Shown piece after piece: positions 21,306 through 32,688 of a stretch of 64,000 nucleotides of DNA. Source of the stretch: Balanoglossus misakiensis (Eukaryota > Hemichordata). The stretch spans positions 9,486,001-9,550,000 of the forward strand of contig CM082590.2 in NCBI GenBank assembly GCA_040954595.2, read 5' to 3'. The notes beneath the pieces are model-generated. The model worked only from the letters and a program-made list of their open reading frames with translations, was not told the DNA's origin and did not search any database. The translations under genes were made by a program, and so were the position numbers. The number at the start of each line of letters is the position of its first letter. Positions within the stretch are counted from its first letter, which is position 1.

Positions 21306-24011
21306 ATGTTTGGGTTTATTGCAATCTTGCTGTTTCCGTTTGGTGCGTTTGCCATCTGGGATGACGAATACTGTCCATCACGTCCAAACCCATCTGAGAG
21401 CCTATACTCCTGCTTTGCGGCCAACAACACTCCTGTCTGTGATCGAATGGCCGACCTGAACCGCAATCTCTACCAATACTGGAGTTGCAGTTGCGATGCC
21501 ATGTGCGTGCACTACGGCGACTGTTGCCACGACTACCGCGAGGCTTGTCAGAACCAATCAGCTGGCGTTAACACGGACAGTGAAGATGGTTCCTTCGTCC
21601 ACTTGGAGAGTTGCCAATTATTTCATTTTAGGTTTGATCATGGTGCTTGGATGATAAGCAAATGTCCAAACTCATATCAGAATGACGACATAAGGAAGAA
21701 ATGTGAAACAAACAACACTGAAGGTATATTTATTTATTTATTCATTTATTTATTTATTCATTTACTGATTCAGAAGAAATCTTAAAGCCTCTAAGAGCTG
21801 CCACTTTTTGCATTATTTTCATGATTTCATTTTCCAACTTAGATTGGTACATCGAAATAAGCTTACCGATAGGCACACATGATCACTTTATCTATGAACC
21901 AGATCGACACCTCTCCAAACTGAACAATATCTTTAGTCCCTTTGGTGTCTGGTTTAGACAGGTTTTACTGTATATACTTTTCATAAATGTTATCTGGACA
22001 GCTCTGTCACAGAGGGAAATGTGTTTGGCTGTGCATAACCCTTTCACCCCTAGTTCCCAATGCAGAGTTCCAGGTTTAGCATAGAAAACAATTTGGACCG
22101 AACCATTTGGTGGTGAAAGTACCTCAGAATGTTTTACCCTGTTGAACATTATATCTGCAGTGTACCAACAGATCTAGATTGCCGTTCAATAATTTTCATC
22201 GTAACTTTATTTTATTTTTTGTTTCCTTTCCATCAGAGCTGTCACTAGAAAATATACCAGTAACATGGACGGCTGGATCGAAGGTTTATCGCAATGTGTA
22301 TTGTTCAGTATGCAACGGTGTTACCCAATCGGAGGTGAAGTTTTGGACCGTTGATGTCGCTGTAGGCTGTGTCTTTGATATGAATTGCGCCGATTTCATA
22401 AACACTGTTTTAGTAAACAATTCGCAAACAGTTCCTTCCGTGATGAACCTTATCGCCAACCGATCTTTAAGTGAATCAGCAGGGTTCGCATTCAACATTG
22501 CGATGACCGATACCACTGGGGTTCCACTTCGACCATGCGTTCCTGATATCATAGATAGTTGCGATATCAGCAGGTATGACAACATTTCTGAGTTTACACA
22601 AGATCAAGGATTGTGTCAGTCAGCGTTTTCCCTTGTTTATTTTAACAATGACAGGGAAATATTCAAAAATATCCATTGTTTTCATTGCGGCTTTCGATAT
22701 GGAATGCATAAGTGTGGGATAAATCTGAGTGGCAACAAACCTATGCAGGCTCCATATGCCTTGCACTTACTTTTCGAGGTCAACTTTGGCAAGAATGTGG
22801 AGATGAAAACGCAGTTTTTCCGTGAAGACCTGACTTTTTCTCATAACTTTGACTGTTTACAAGATGAGATTTATGACCCTGGTGCAAAACAGTGTCTAGC
22901 GATGCCTACTGAGTATGAAGGTGATCCCGGGTTAAATGTTACCGATCAATTAACAAACCAGACACAATGGAATACCACCAGTCACATCTCGGGTAATACC
23001 ACCGGTACAAACACACCCCTGGTATGCCCGGTGTCTACAGAAATGTTTGTGTTAAATAATTCAAGTTTCCACCTTGACAAAGATGGGCTTGTTTTCCGTC
23101 TAGATGGTAAACTACACCACATAATATCATTTGTAATATTTCCCAATGGTTCAGCTGCTGTTGCGTGTATGCCTATATCGACTAACCAACTTCAGAGATG
23201 GCTGACACTAGGGTGTTCGTCCCTCTCCATAGTGTGTCTGATCTCCTACCTGATTGCTCATTGCAGAAATCCTCACCTACGCACGTTCGCTAACAGGTTA
23301 GTCCTGAACATGGTTAGTGCCATTTTGCTTGCTCAAGTGGTGTTTGTATCCAGTACTGGATTGATCCAAATGGAGAGTCTCTGTTTCTATCTGGGCATCA
23401 TGATGCATTACACCTGGCTGACTAATTTCATGTGGATGGCTGTGGTCAGTTTCGATGTCTGTCGCACGTTCAGGTCAGTCAGAATTCACCTGCACGTTCC
23501 GCATGGACAGAAACGATTCATTTGTTATTGTTTGATCGGGTGGTTGCTTCCGGCTTTAGTTGTGGGTGTGGCTGTGACTCTTGAGAAGTTGTCCAGTGTA
23601 GACATAGGGTATGGACAGATTGGTTTCTGTTGGATAACCGAACCTTTTGGACATTTTGTGTTTTTCTTTCTCCCTGTGGCGGCTGTCATTGTTTTCAATT
23701 TGATCTGCTTTGTTTTGACCCTGTGGTACATTACATTGAAGTCACCTTCGAAGTCCAGCAGCAACAGACTTGGTTGGGGGCGCTATTTCGCCATCTACAT
23801 GAAAACGTTTGTTTTGATGGGTTTGACTTGGAGCCTTGCTCTGGTGCAAGCGTTTGTCACCAATGATGTTCTCAGTTTCATATTTAACGTTGTTAACTCT
23901 CTTCAAGGGGCCCTGTTGTTTCTTGGAATGATTGTGGTCTCCTCTGCAGAGAGGTTATGGAAGCGAACTCACCGTAATTCGACTGATAATGCCGCACTGG
24001 GCCGTTCTTAA
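21306..24011 (+). CDS. Somatomedin-B domain 7TM receptor 1 (secretin-like orphan GPCR)
   Basis: Predicted plasma-membrane receptor of the secretin/adhesion-like (class B) 7TM superfamily; ligand unknown. Exons 21306-21723 and 22237-24011 join at phase 1 to give 730 residues. Met at 21306 was chosen over 21279 because it starts a clean signal peptide (MFGFIAILLFPFGAFA) and follows an acceptor-like CTAG. A Cys-rich somatomedin-B-like domain (about 20-70) has CSCDAMCVHYGDCCHDY. Next comes a shared SKCPNSYQNDDIRKKCE block, then a glycosylated ectodomain starting VYRNVYCSVCNGV. Seven hydrophobic segments run from about residue 470 to 720, with a class-B-like GLTWSLALVQAF in TM6. There is no recognisable GPS/GAIN cleavage motif, so the layout is closer to Methuselah-like receptors than to true adhesion GPCRs. 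It is clearly diverged from the two paralogues downstream. Confidence 0.88.
21784..21900 (+). mobile_element. Half copy of AGCCTCTAGAGCTGCC foldback element
   Basis: Begins TTAAAGCCTCTAAGAGCTGC and continues with CTTACCGATAGGCACACATG; matches the left part of the element at 36846-37206. Lies in the intron of the first receptor gene. Confidence 0.6.
21912..21972. mobile_element. Half copy of CAGTAAAACCTGTCTAA MITE
   Basis: Contains CTGAACAATATCTTTAGTCC and ends GTTTAGACAGGTTTTACTGT; matches the right half of 557-712. Located in the receptor 1 intron. Confidence 0.65.
22039..22119 (+). mobile_element. 85-bp MITE, CCCTTTCACC family, in receptor 1 intron
   Basis: Begins CCCTTTCACCCCTAGTTCCC and ends TGGTGGTGAAAGT, with the family core ATAGAAAACAATTTGGACCG. 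Its left end retains AACCCTTTC; the right TTAA is lost. Confidence 0.75.
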
Positions 24012-24082
24012 AGGGAAGGGGTCGTCGCGCCACATGGGTGCCCCCCTTGATGAGAATTTTGCCCAATGATGCTCATGGTTAA

Positions 24083-24268
24083 AGGTATACAGTCACCTAT
24101 AGAAAAATTAGCTATAGTTACCATGGCAAATTGAGATCTAGCCAATCACAGATTTTCAGTGGGTGGCACACGCGAAAAAAAGAGCGCCACCATATGTTCT
24201 TTAGAATGCTCAAATACGCCAGTTCAGCCATAAATGGGCGTATGTAAATTATAGGTGACTGTATACCT
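24083..24268. mobile_element. 186-bp MITE with 18-bp inverted repeats and TTAA flanks
   Basis: TTAA (24079-24082), AGGTATACAGTCACCTAT, a unique middle including TTTCAGTGGGTGGCACACGC, ATAGGTGACTGTATACCT, TTAA (24269-24272). The terminal repeats are perfect over 18 bp. Diverged relatives without intact ends lie at 41312-41455 (opposite orientation), 48584-48680 and about 53245-53360. Confidence 0.9.
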
Positions 24269-24272
24269 TTAA

Positions 24273-24500
24273 ACCACACTGTAGATTCGCTGATGTCATG
24301 AGGTAGTACGTTCCACAGTTTAGGGGCTGCATACGAGAAAGCATAGCTGCAGGTCTTGTTTTTGTTAAGAGTTTCTTGGTGGATGAACGCTTTGTTCTAG
24401 TGGGAATGTAAGGCTGTAGTAGATCACTGATGTAAGCGGGAGTCTGGTTATGGATCAACAAAATTTTTGTATATATGATGAAATATGGACATGACATTTT
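24273..24500 (-). mobile_element. Degenerate LINE fragment (reverse transcriptase C-terminus)
   Basis: On the minus strand the frame reads KILLIHNQTPAYISDLLQPY, then after a frameshift YAFSYAAPKLWN.LPHDI, matching the C-terminal block of the LINE at 5790-6632 in order. The 186-bp MITE borders its 3' side directly at the TTAA. Confidence 0.75.
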
Positions 24501-25663
24501 TGGTCATTGTTGCCTTGTTGCAATGTATTATAGTGTTGTGTACATTAGCCATGTACTATTGTCTAGAATTTCTTTGTATTTCATTGTGTATAGTCTTATA
24601 TAGAATTGTATTGTTCCAGTCAATTTCATTGTATTGCAATATTATTACATGAATTGTATAATTGTTTATTATTAAGAATATTTATAATAGCTAACTAAAT
24701 TGATCTTAATATTATCACATTCACAAGCCTTGATTTTTTCATTTCATTCACAATTATAATAAAAACCACTTTGCTGTATTTTACTGTAAAATGGGATATA
24801 TTGACAGATGGTACAGAGAAAAAAAACATTTCCTTCTGCAATGCCTTGAGGAAAAGGTGGACTTGGCACTCAATTTTTTTTTTTGCTGTAATAGTGGTGA
24901 AAAAAATTTGCTGACAAACCTAAATCTTCTACCCCCCCCCCCCCCCATAAATGAAATGGTTCTCCCCTTAGTACATGTATTGATTGCTAGTATTATAGAT
25001 TGGTTGAATAAATTTGATGTTGTTTACCTTTATTTGTGTATTGTGTACATTTTATCTCACAAGTTTTTCAAATTTGGGTTTAAACGACAATCTCATGACA
25101 AAAGACAAACATCTTATATGACTCAAAATTATACTTTTTGCGAAACTGACTACACCAATTCTAGTTTCCAAACAAATACCCATTGATTTGTTGATAGCAT
25201 TGCGAGATCTTTGGACACTGAGCAGAAAAATCATCTAGAATATCTAGTGGAAAAACATAAGATGTTGCATGGGCTGTGGTTTCACACCTACTCAAAAGTC
25301 ACGGTGATAACAAGCTCATCATATCTTAATATCAAAAGGTATTTGCAAATTGCAACCGACAAAATGATGAAAAGGCCATCAAGTGCTTTCTGTAATCTCA
25401 TGGCACATTTATTCCGGCACTTGACGAAACTTTTCTATTCCCAACCATTTTCTGAAATCCCTAGTCTAGATGAAACACCGCAGAAGTTCTCTGAAGTACC
25501 ATTGACTTTGTTTTGTTAGATGCCTCACGACTCCAAGGATAACAAGTTAAAGACGTCATTGAAATGTGTCAATTTCTCTGCACAAGACTCCTTAACTTAA
25601 AAATAAACTCACTAAATGACCAATCACAATGACCCAGGCAATGAGCACAAATTAATTTTCAAG

Positions 25664-25735
25664 TTATAAAGGCTTAATAAAATAGCCCTGATAAACAAAG
25701 CATCATTTACTTGCCTTGCATGAGCCGTACCACAG
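25664..25735 (+). promoter_or_regulatory. Receptor 2 core promoter and 5' non-coding exon end
   Basis: TTATAAAGG at 25664-25672 followed about 65 bp later by CCACAG|GTAAGT (exon end 25735). The same TATA-to-donor layout recurs at 31458-31558. The start site is probably near 25695. The intron would run to the acceptor TGATTTCAG at 26658-26666. Confidence 0.65.
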
Positions 25736-26394
25736 GTAAGTTTATTTTATGGTTAGGACACTATTGACTGAACTCATCTTTCACTGTTATTGGTATTAAA
25801 CACCCATTCTAATAATTATACTAAAACAAGCAAATTACGAGAAATGCCTGTATAGTTTCACAGAAAATGTTTTATAATCACAAAATAGTTCAAATTAACT
25901 TAGAGACTGTTAACAGCTTCTGATTTTTTTTAATCGCTCTTAAGTCTTTCTCGTTGCCCGGTTTATGTGATTTGACATGTGGATATATCACGTGAATCAA
26001 CGTTCGAACCTACACAACCTTCATCCTGTTTATTAATACGAGAGTGAAAAAACTTGCTAAAATGAATAATTGTTCTGTATTCATGCACATGTGTATACTT
26101 GGGATGTGTCTCTGTCAAAGCCGTCACCCACAACTCACTGCATCAGCACAAAAAAATATGAGCCCGGAAAATTAAACTGCCGGTCCGATAAAACATTTTC
26201 GAAGTAGTAATTCAACCTTGGCACAATTATCATGATGTACGCAAGTGTGAGTGGTCGCAGATGTAAGTCGCAGATATAAGTTGCAAGTATGATGTGCAAT
26301 CACCTTTCTGTCAACACTGCGCCTAAACTGCAGAGAGGCAACTGTTGCGTGAGGATTGATTTCCACGTTCTCTTATTTTTACTGCATAGTTATC

Positions 26395-26625
26395 TCCGAA
26401 GAACATTTTACGCGACTGTTTATTTTCACGTTTTTTTGGCTCTTGGGTATTTCGCGAAAATTTATTGCTCGCAAAAATAACCCATTTTACAGAACCTCCT
26501 GATCATGAGACTTTCATTCACTATATCATTTTACGCGACTGTTTATTTTCACATTTTTTTTGGCTCTTGCGTATTTCGCGAAAATTTATTGCTCGCGAAA
26601 ATAACCCTTTTACAGTACCTCCTGA
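26395..26625 (-). mobile_element. TTTTCGCGA-family MITE relic, two tandem pieces
   Basis: Two near-identical pieces contain ACGCGACTGTTTATTTTCAC, GTATTTCGCGAAAATTTATT and CCATTTTACAG. It lies just upstream of receptor 2 coding exon 1 and is absent at the same place in the duplicate, so it inserted after, or was lost after, the duplication. Confidence 0.7.
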
Positions 26626-26680
26626 TCATGAGACTTTCATTCACTATAGTTTTTATCTGATTTCAGAGCTAACTGTGGGC

Positions 26681-29396
26681 ATGCCCCTCAAGGCAATGGG
26701 TGCTATTCTCATGCCACCTACCGGTACACTGATGCTGGTTACCAAATCCAGTGTGGTCGTGTGGATGCTGCTGGTCACAGTTGTCGATGGAACAAGTCTG
26801 TGCCCGGTCGAGTCGTGCATGGTTGACGGACAGGCGGTGTGCAATACATCTATACCACTACCAAACGCTTTTGATCACTTAAGTTGTTACTGCGACCCGT
26901 TATGTCTTGAAATCGGTGACTGTTGCTTCGATTACACAGACGTATGCCTAAATTCAACCACCTATAAGGAAGACACAAATGATACTACATATGAGTGTAT
27001 CAACCTTGGCAGAGTTGACATTGACACAGATTTTGAGATGAAAAAAGTATGGATGAAGAGCAAATGTCCCAAAACCTGGCAAAACGACCATATTCGAAGT
27101 CTCTGTGAAAACGCCAATTCCTTTGTTGGTAGGTGTTTGTATATAAATTACTACTATGGTACCGATCACACTACTAATTAACACATTCACCTATACAACC
27201 TATAATTATTATTTAAAGGGACAAAGTCTCTCTCTTGCAGCCCTTTTTCCATAAACTAGGTGTGATACAAGACACTATTTATGTTATTCTACATTTGGAT
27301 ATAAAGTGAATCAACGTTCGACCGCACACAACTTCCATCCCGCTTGTAGACACCACAGTGAAAAACTTGCCAAAATGAATAATCGGTCTCTAATGTTATT
27401 CATTTTGGCGAGAATTTTACTCACATATCCTCTCAACAGGACAGAGTTCTGTGTGGTCAAACGTTGATTCACTATATATGCAAATGTAGAATAACATAAA
27501 CGGTGTCCTGTATCAAACATAATTAATGGAAAAAGGGCAGCACGAGAGAAACTTTGTCCCTTTAAATTGACTTGTGATAACCTTTCTTAGCAAAATTTTC
27601 ATGGACTCGTTTTACTTAATTTAATTATTATTATTTCAGGTGGGGTTTCTATGCAAGAGATACCGGTGAGTTTAGTGAACGAGACTGTCTTTCGTAACAT
27701 GTACTGCGCTATCTGCCATGGTGTTGAATTACAAGACTTGGTTTGGTGGGAAGCTCTGTGGAAGTGTAACAAGATGCCTAACACAACATCATCTTTTGAT
27801 GTTGCACTCAGCTCAGCTAACGACTTCTTGGCGGAAAATTCATGTGATTTTGAGATCCTACTTCCCCCGACTCTAAAAACCATTCATTACTGTTATTATC
27901 CACACTATGTCGATACTTGTAATCCTCAACTTTTTAATAATACTTCTGAGTACCTGAATCACGTCGAAGCATGTACCTCTTTTACTTCATATGTTTTGTC
28001 GAATTATGTAACATATAAAAATATCCTTTGCCTCGAATGCAATGTACCATTGCTAGACATAAGTTCCCTCGTTGATTGTCGGGCAAGACGATTTGGTGGT
28101 GGCAGAAAACCATATGCATATCGATTACTATTTAACATTGATACAAAAGGCAAAGCTATGGTATCTGTAGTGGTAAATGGCGAGATTATAGAAGACCAAC
28201 ATAAAGAGAAAGAAGGCATTTGTCCGATGTTTTCAGTGTTTGATCCTTTCACATCATCATGTGTTGAATATGCTGAAACAGACAGGGACACAATAACCCC
28301 CCTTAACAACTACTCAGAGTCACTAAACACATCTGATCTGACAAATCATACTGCTATAAACGATAATGCAAATAACGACACCCTAGCTGATAATTCCACA
28401 ATGTTCCACTGTAGAAGTCTAGTACTGGTGTTCAATCGATCACAATATCAAGTCACAGACAGCGTTATCTTTTATCAGGTTCGTGGCGATGAGTTCCAGA
28501 GTACAAACTTCAGAATATCAGCGTTCGGATCTGTTGCTTTCATTTGCCACTGGAGCTCCCGGCATTTCTCGTCTGTTAATTGGGAAGTTGTCATGTCTAT
28601 GACTGGGTCCTCAGTTTCTGTTGTCTGTCTTTTGGTGCATACTGTCTTGTATGCTTGTGCGAGTGGTCATCACAATTTTCCACGAAGGCTAACATTTAAT
28701 CTGGTGCTGTCACTTCTCTTTGCTCAGATCATGTTTCTTGCAGGCATGGGTCTGAATGAGTTTACTCAGCTCTGCTTTCCATTGGCCGTCTGTTTGCATT
28801 ACACCTGGTTGACCACCTTCTGTTGGATGGCTGTGATAAGTTTTGATATCTGCCGAACTTTCATTTCCATCAATAAGACGTTGTTAGTTGCACGAAGTAA
28901 CGCAATTTTCGCTGCCTACTGTGTTTGTGGGTGGTTAGTGCCCGCGGTTGTGGTCAGTGTTGCGGTCTTGCTGGATCTACAAGTAGATGATGAGTCTTTT
29001 GATGTTGGGTATGGTTCTGATAACGTGTGTTGGATACGCAATCCGATGGCACTCTTGATCTTTTTCATTGGCCCCATTGCTTTGATACTGTTTTTCGATG
29101 TGATCTGTTACATTCTCACAATCTGGGCGATCTTTGACACAATTTCTGTGTCTACCACTGCCTATGAACTCAACAAAATGGGAGGTTGGAAGAAATACAT
29201 TAGACCTTGCGTGAAGACCTTTGTGATTATGGGGTTGTCTTGGATTCTGGTCCTCTTAGAGGCTTTCCTTGAGAATGATGTCCTGAGTGGTTTTGTTATT
29301 GCTGTCATTTCTCTGCAAGGAGTTTTCATCTTCTTGGCTTTTGCTGCAGACAGTGACATCATAACATGTCCGTGTAGACGTCAACAACAAAAATGA
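26681..29396 (+). CDS. Somatomedin-B domain 7TM receptor 2 (secretin-like orphan GPCR)
   Basis: Exons 26681-27128 and 27640-29396 join at phase 1, the same position and phase as the intron of receptor 1, giving 734 residues. Met 26681 is the first ATG after the acceptor at 26666; the hydrophobic signal segment SVVVWMLLVTVVDG follows. The somatomedin-B-like domain has CYCDPLCLEIGDCCFDY. Then come SKCPKTWQNDHIRSLCE and, in exon 2, VFRNMYCAICHGVE. The ectodomain linker is Asn/Thr-rich with many N-x-S/T sites. TM1 is near SVSVVCLLVHTVLYAC, TM3 contains CLHYTWLTTFCWMAVISFD, TM6 has MGLSWILVLLEAFL, and the cytoplasmic tail is short (CPCRRQQQK). No GPS motif is seen. About 5 residues differ from receptor 3 over the last 390; the N-terminal half differs much more. 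Confidence 0.9.
27217..27561. mobile_element. 345-bp foldback MITE, AGGGACAAAGT ends, TTAA-flanked
   Basis: TTAA (27213-27216), AGGGACAAAGTCTCTCTC on the left, GAGAGAAACTTTGTCCCT on the right, TTAA (27562-27565). The arms are imperfectly complementary over about 170 bp, almost the whole element. Sits in receptor 2's intron and is absent from receptor 3's. A second copy is at 42262-42602, with fragments at 18917-18960 and 25975-26080. Confidence 0.9.
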
Positions 29397-30256
29397 TCAC
29401 AACTACTGCTATATAAAATGTGAAGCTTAAAGGGACACGTTTGTCTTATGAGCATGTGCCAAACCAGAGACTCTGGTTACAACAATTGTCTACAGTAAAT
29501 GCCGTAAAGCAGTGTGATTTCGCTGATAGAAAGACTTGATTATTACCGTAGTGACAGGCAGTTACCGATGTTAGTTACAGTTTGTATGAAAATACCATAA
29601 AATAGTTGTAAAGTTAAACAAATATTTTAACTTTTAATAGTGCTGTTTTAACATCTTAACTTTTAATAGCGCTGTTTTAACATCAGTGATAGGACTTGTG
29701 TTGTTTTGTCTACAAATAGCTGTATCACATGATAATGTCCTCTTATATTATTAACTGGTTAGTCATGTGAGATCTTGCAGGGTCTAGTTTTCGCAATGTT
29801 TCGTGGAGTTTGGCAAAATTTAGTCTATTAAAATGTTAATTCTCTTTATAATTCTTATAAGTTGTCATGTACTAGTAATTGTAAATTAGAGAGTAGTTTG
29901 AGTTGTGCAATGGTTTACCTGAATTTACTATAATTGTTATTAAAAAACAGCGTTAAATTGGCTTTATATAGCTTCATGATATTTGCTATTAACTGTTTTA
30001 ATTATGGTGTAACTTTTACCTCAAAACATGTATCACTTTTCATCTCTGAAGCTCTTATCAGCAGGAGAGACAGTTGAATTCCTGAATTCTTCAAGTGACT
30101 TTTAATCAACTCTTTCACAACCATGGTTCAGACCAGTCAGTGAATTTTGCCAAAAAAAATATGAAGTATTGTTTTGAAAAATATTGACTGTACTTATGGA
30201 TATATTTGTATTTGAAGTGTATTTTAAGAGTGATGTACCAGTATTGTTTACATTGT

Positions 30257-30262
30257 AATAAA
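30257..30262 (+). terminator. Receptor 2 polyadenylation signal
   Basis: AATAAA about 860 bp after the stop codon, in GTAATAAAAGCTTTGTTGTG; the same context is conserved in the duplicate at 36167-36172. Confidence 0.65.
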
Positions 30263-30400
30263 AGCTTTGTTGTGTTAATAATGTCTTGCCATATGTTGTT
30301 GTTATTGCCGAAAGGAGAATAGCATTTCTTGGTTTATATTATTCAAAGCACAATAAGCTGCCAATTTTTTACAAACATACATACTGAAATAGTATTATAG

Positions 30401-30577
30401 TAAAACCTGTCTGAACCTCCCCTGTATAATCTGGAAACCTGTCTATACCGAACAGATTTTCCTGTCCCTTTCACTTAGAACCACATATTCAAAGAACCTC
30501 TATAAACTGGACACCTCTGCAAACCGAACAATTTCTTCAGGCCCTTTAGTGTCCAATTTAGACAGGTTTTACTGTAT
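30401..30577. mobile_element. MITE, CAGTAAAACCTGTCTAA family, copy 2
   Basis: Starts GTAAAACCTGTCTGAACC, ends TTTAGACAGGTTTTACTGTA, inner AACCTCTATAAACTGGACAC shared with 33160-33328. It lies at the junction of the two receptor duplication units. Confidence 0.8.
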
Positions 30578-30699
30578 AGTGATACATCAGTACATATAAA
30601 TCAGATGCAATAAGTTCAGGTTGGGGTTTAAGTCACAGACCTCCTTGTGTGAAAACCAATCTAAATTTCACCTCTCTCTACTCAACCTTCCTTCTTATC

Positions 30700-30957
30700 A
30701 TCCGTCAATCCATCCATCCGTCCGTCCATCCATCCAGCCAGACACCCATTCATTCATTCATTCATTCATCCATCCATCCATTCATCACCCATTCATTCGT
30801 TCGTTCATTCGTTCATTCATTCATTCATTCATTCATACATCCATCCACAAAATACAAGCGCGCAAGCACATCACCACTCTCCACCCATCCATCCATCCAT
30901 CTAACCATTCATCCATCCAACCATCTGTCAATCCATCCATCCATCCATCCATCCAAG

Positions 30958-30991
<34 letters not shown>

Positions 30992-31015
30992 CCATCCATC
31001 CATCCATCTAACCAA
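30700..31015. repeat. ATCC/ATTC tetranucleotide array
   Basis: Interrupted CATC-type repeats over about 310 bp at the junction between the two duplication units; all ORFs here are repeat artefacts. A counterpart at 36403-36600 follows unit 2. Confidence 0.9.
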
Positions 31016-31457
31016 TTCTGTCTTTCTGCCTGTCCACCAGATCCTGTGCCACTAAGTTGTTGCATGGGCTGTGATTTCACACCCACTCACAAGTCACAGT
31101 GATAACACCTAAATATCAAAAGGCAAAACACAAAAAGCAACCGGAAAAATGACGAAAAGACCTTCAAGAGCCACCAGTACTCATGTGGCACTTTAAGTCC
31201 GGCACTTAGGCCAAACATTTCTATTCCCAACTTTTCTCAGAAATCCTTGTCCAGAGGAAACACCGCAGATATTCAGTGAAGTACCATCGACTTGTTTTGT
31301 TAGATGTCTCTTAACTTCGCAGAGAACAAGACCCCAAGGATAAGAAGTTAAAGACGTCATTGAAACATGTGTTAATTTCTCTGCACAAGACTCCTTAACT
31401 TAAAAATAAACTCACTAAATGACCAATCAAAATGTCCCTGCCAATTAACTTTTAAAG

Positions 31458-31558
31458 TATATAAAGGCCTAATAAGACTTCCTTGAAGAAACATTTGTTC
31501 TTCCCCCGAAGAAACAAAGCATCAATTACTTGCCTTGCATGAGCTGTATGTACCACAG
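31458..31558 (+). promoter_or_regulatory. Receptor 3 core promoter and 5' non-coding exon end
   Basis: TATATAAAGG at 31458-31467, then GTACCACAG|GTAAGTTT with the donor after 31558. Conserved relative to receptor 2 although surrounding sequence has diverged, which supports function. The matching acceptor is GATTTCAG just before 32666. Confidence 0.65.
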
Positions 31559-32358
31559 GTAAGTTTACATTATGGTTATGATCATAAGATTTTTAAGTCT
31601 CAGGTTTAAATGTAACACAATTGACAAAACTTTGTGAATAAGAAATAGTTTATCTTTCACTCTAAGTTCTACTTGATTATGTTCGTATAAAACACCCGTT
31701 CTGATAATTTGACTAAAAAACAAGCAAATTACGAGAAATGTCACTCTGTGGTAGCAAGTCACGATCTCAAGCAGTCACTGTGATTGGTATCTGCGACTGT
31801 CTCAAAATGATATCTGCGACTGATTCCTGCGAGTCAAACAAGAAACTTCGCACCCATTCTCTTGTACCATCAGAGGCAGAGTTTATATAGTCCTCGTTGT
31901 TTGATCGCAATTACAATGCCACTGTCGTCGGTAGAATTGTTATCGACTTCTTGCTTGGACCAGTGATACGATCCTGTATTATGTATACACATCGCGCCGT
32001 AGCGTTTGAACACCTCAACAAACTTTTTTTATCAATAGAGCAAAATTTGCCGAACCTTTAATATGTCTAAATGTTTATTTTAGATCATGATTTTGTAATC
32101 AGTTCCACCACAGTCCTTCCCTGATTATATGTACCAGAGTAAGAAAGTTTGTCCTACCGACCCGAGGTACCAGCCCGGCCATAGACCCATACGGCCACAA
32201 ACAAACTAAACGGCCCGTTGCAACTATCGTGATGTACGCAAGTACGAGTGATCACAGATGCAAGTCGCAGATGGAAGTGGCAAGTACAATGTACGGAGAT
32301 CGCCCTTCCGTCAACACTGCGACTAAACTGCCAGTCAGAATTTCCAGTGGCACTTTAA

Positions 32359-32582
32359 AGTGAAGGGGTCGTCGCGCCGCATTTGTTTCTAAACATTACA
32401 ATTCATCCACAACAAATTAGATCATTCTTAGAATGAACGAAGCAGCCAACCATAGCATAGACTGGGCATGACAGCAACTGAAGATCCTAGTAGGTCGTGG
32501 CGACTGCAGTGGGGTTTGTGCTGGTATGGGAGGACATATTCTCATCAAGGGGACACCCTCGCGGCGCGACGACCCCTTCCCT
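32359..32582. mobile_element. 224-bp MITE, AGGGAAGGGGTCGTCGCGCC ends, TTAA-flanked
   Basis: TTAA (32355-32358), AGTGAAGGGGTCGTCGCGCC on the left, GGCGCGACGACCCCTTCCCT on the right, TTAA (32583-32586). Half copies lie at 24010-24035, right after the receptor 1 stop, and 52645-52760. The inner part contains TTCTTAGAAT and CATAGACTGGGCATGAC. Confidence 0.9.
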
Positions 32583-32688
32583 TTAATAACCACGCATCTG
32601 GAGATACCTGTACATACCGCCTGATCATGAGACTTTCATTCACTATAGTTTTCATCTGATTTCAGAGTACTGTGGGCAACTCAAGGCA

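Larger units (their letters stand above)
25255..30395 (+). repeat. Tandem duplication unit 1 (receptor 2 with promoter and 3' UTR)
   Basis: The unit from GTTGCATGGGCTGTGGTTTC near 25265 to the 3' UTR end is repeated as 31035-36360 (GTTGCATGGGCTGTGATTTC), an offset of about 5.8-5.9 kb. Shared parts are the upstream region, TATA-type promoter, 5' exon, both coding exons and the whole 3' UTR including the AATAAA. ATCC/ATTC microsatellites lie at both downstream junctions. Confidence 0.93.

Noticed and set aside
26465-26680. N-terminal extension of receptor 2 through the open frame from 26465
   Set aside because: The extension is translated MITE sequence and lies before a good acceptor (TGATTTCAG).
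30621-31055. 144-codon Ser/His/Pro-rich frame
   Set aside because: A tetranucleotide array with no stop in some frames; no coding signal.
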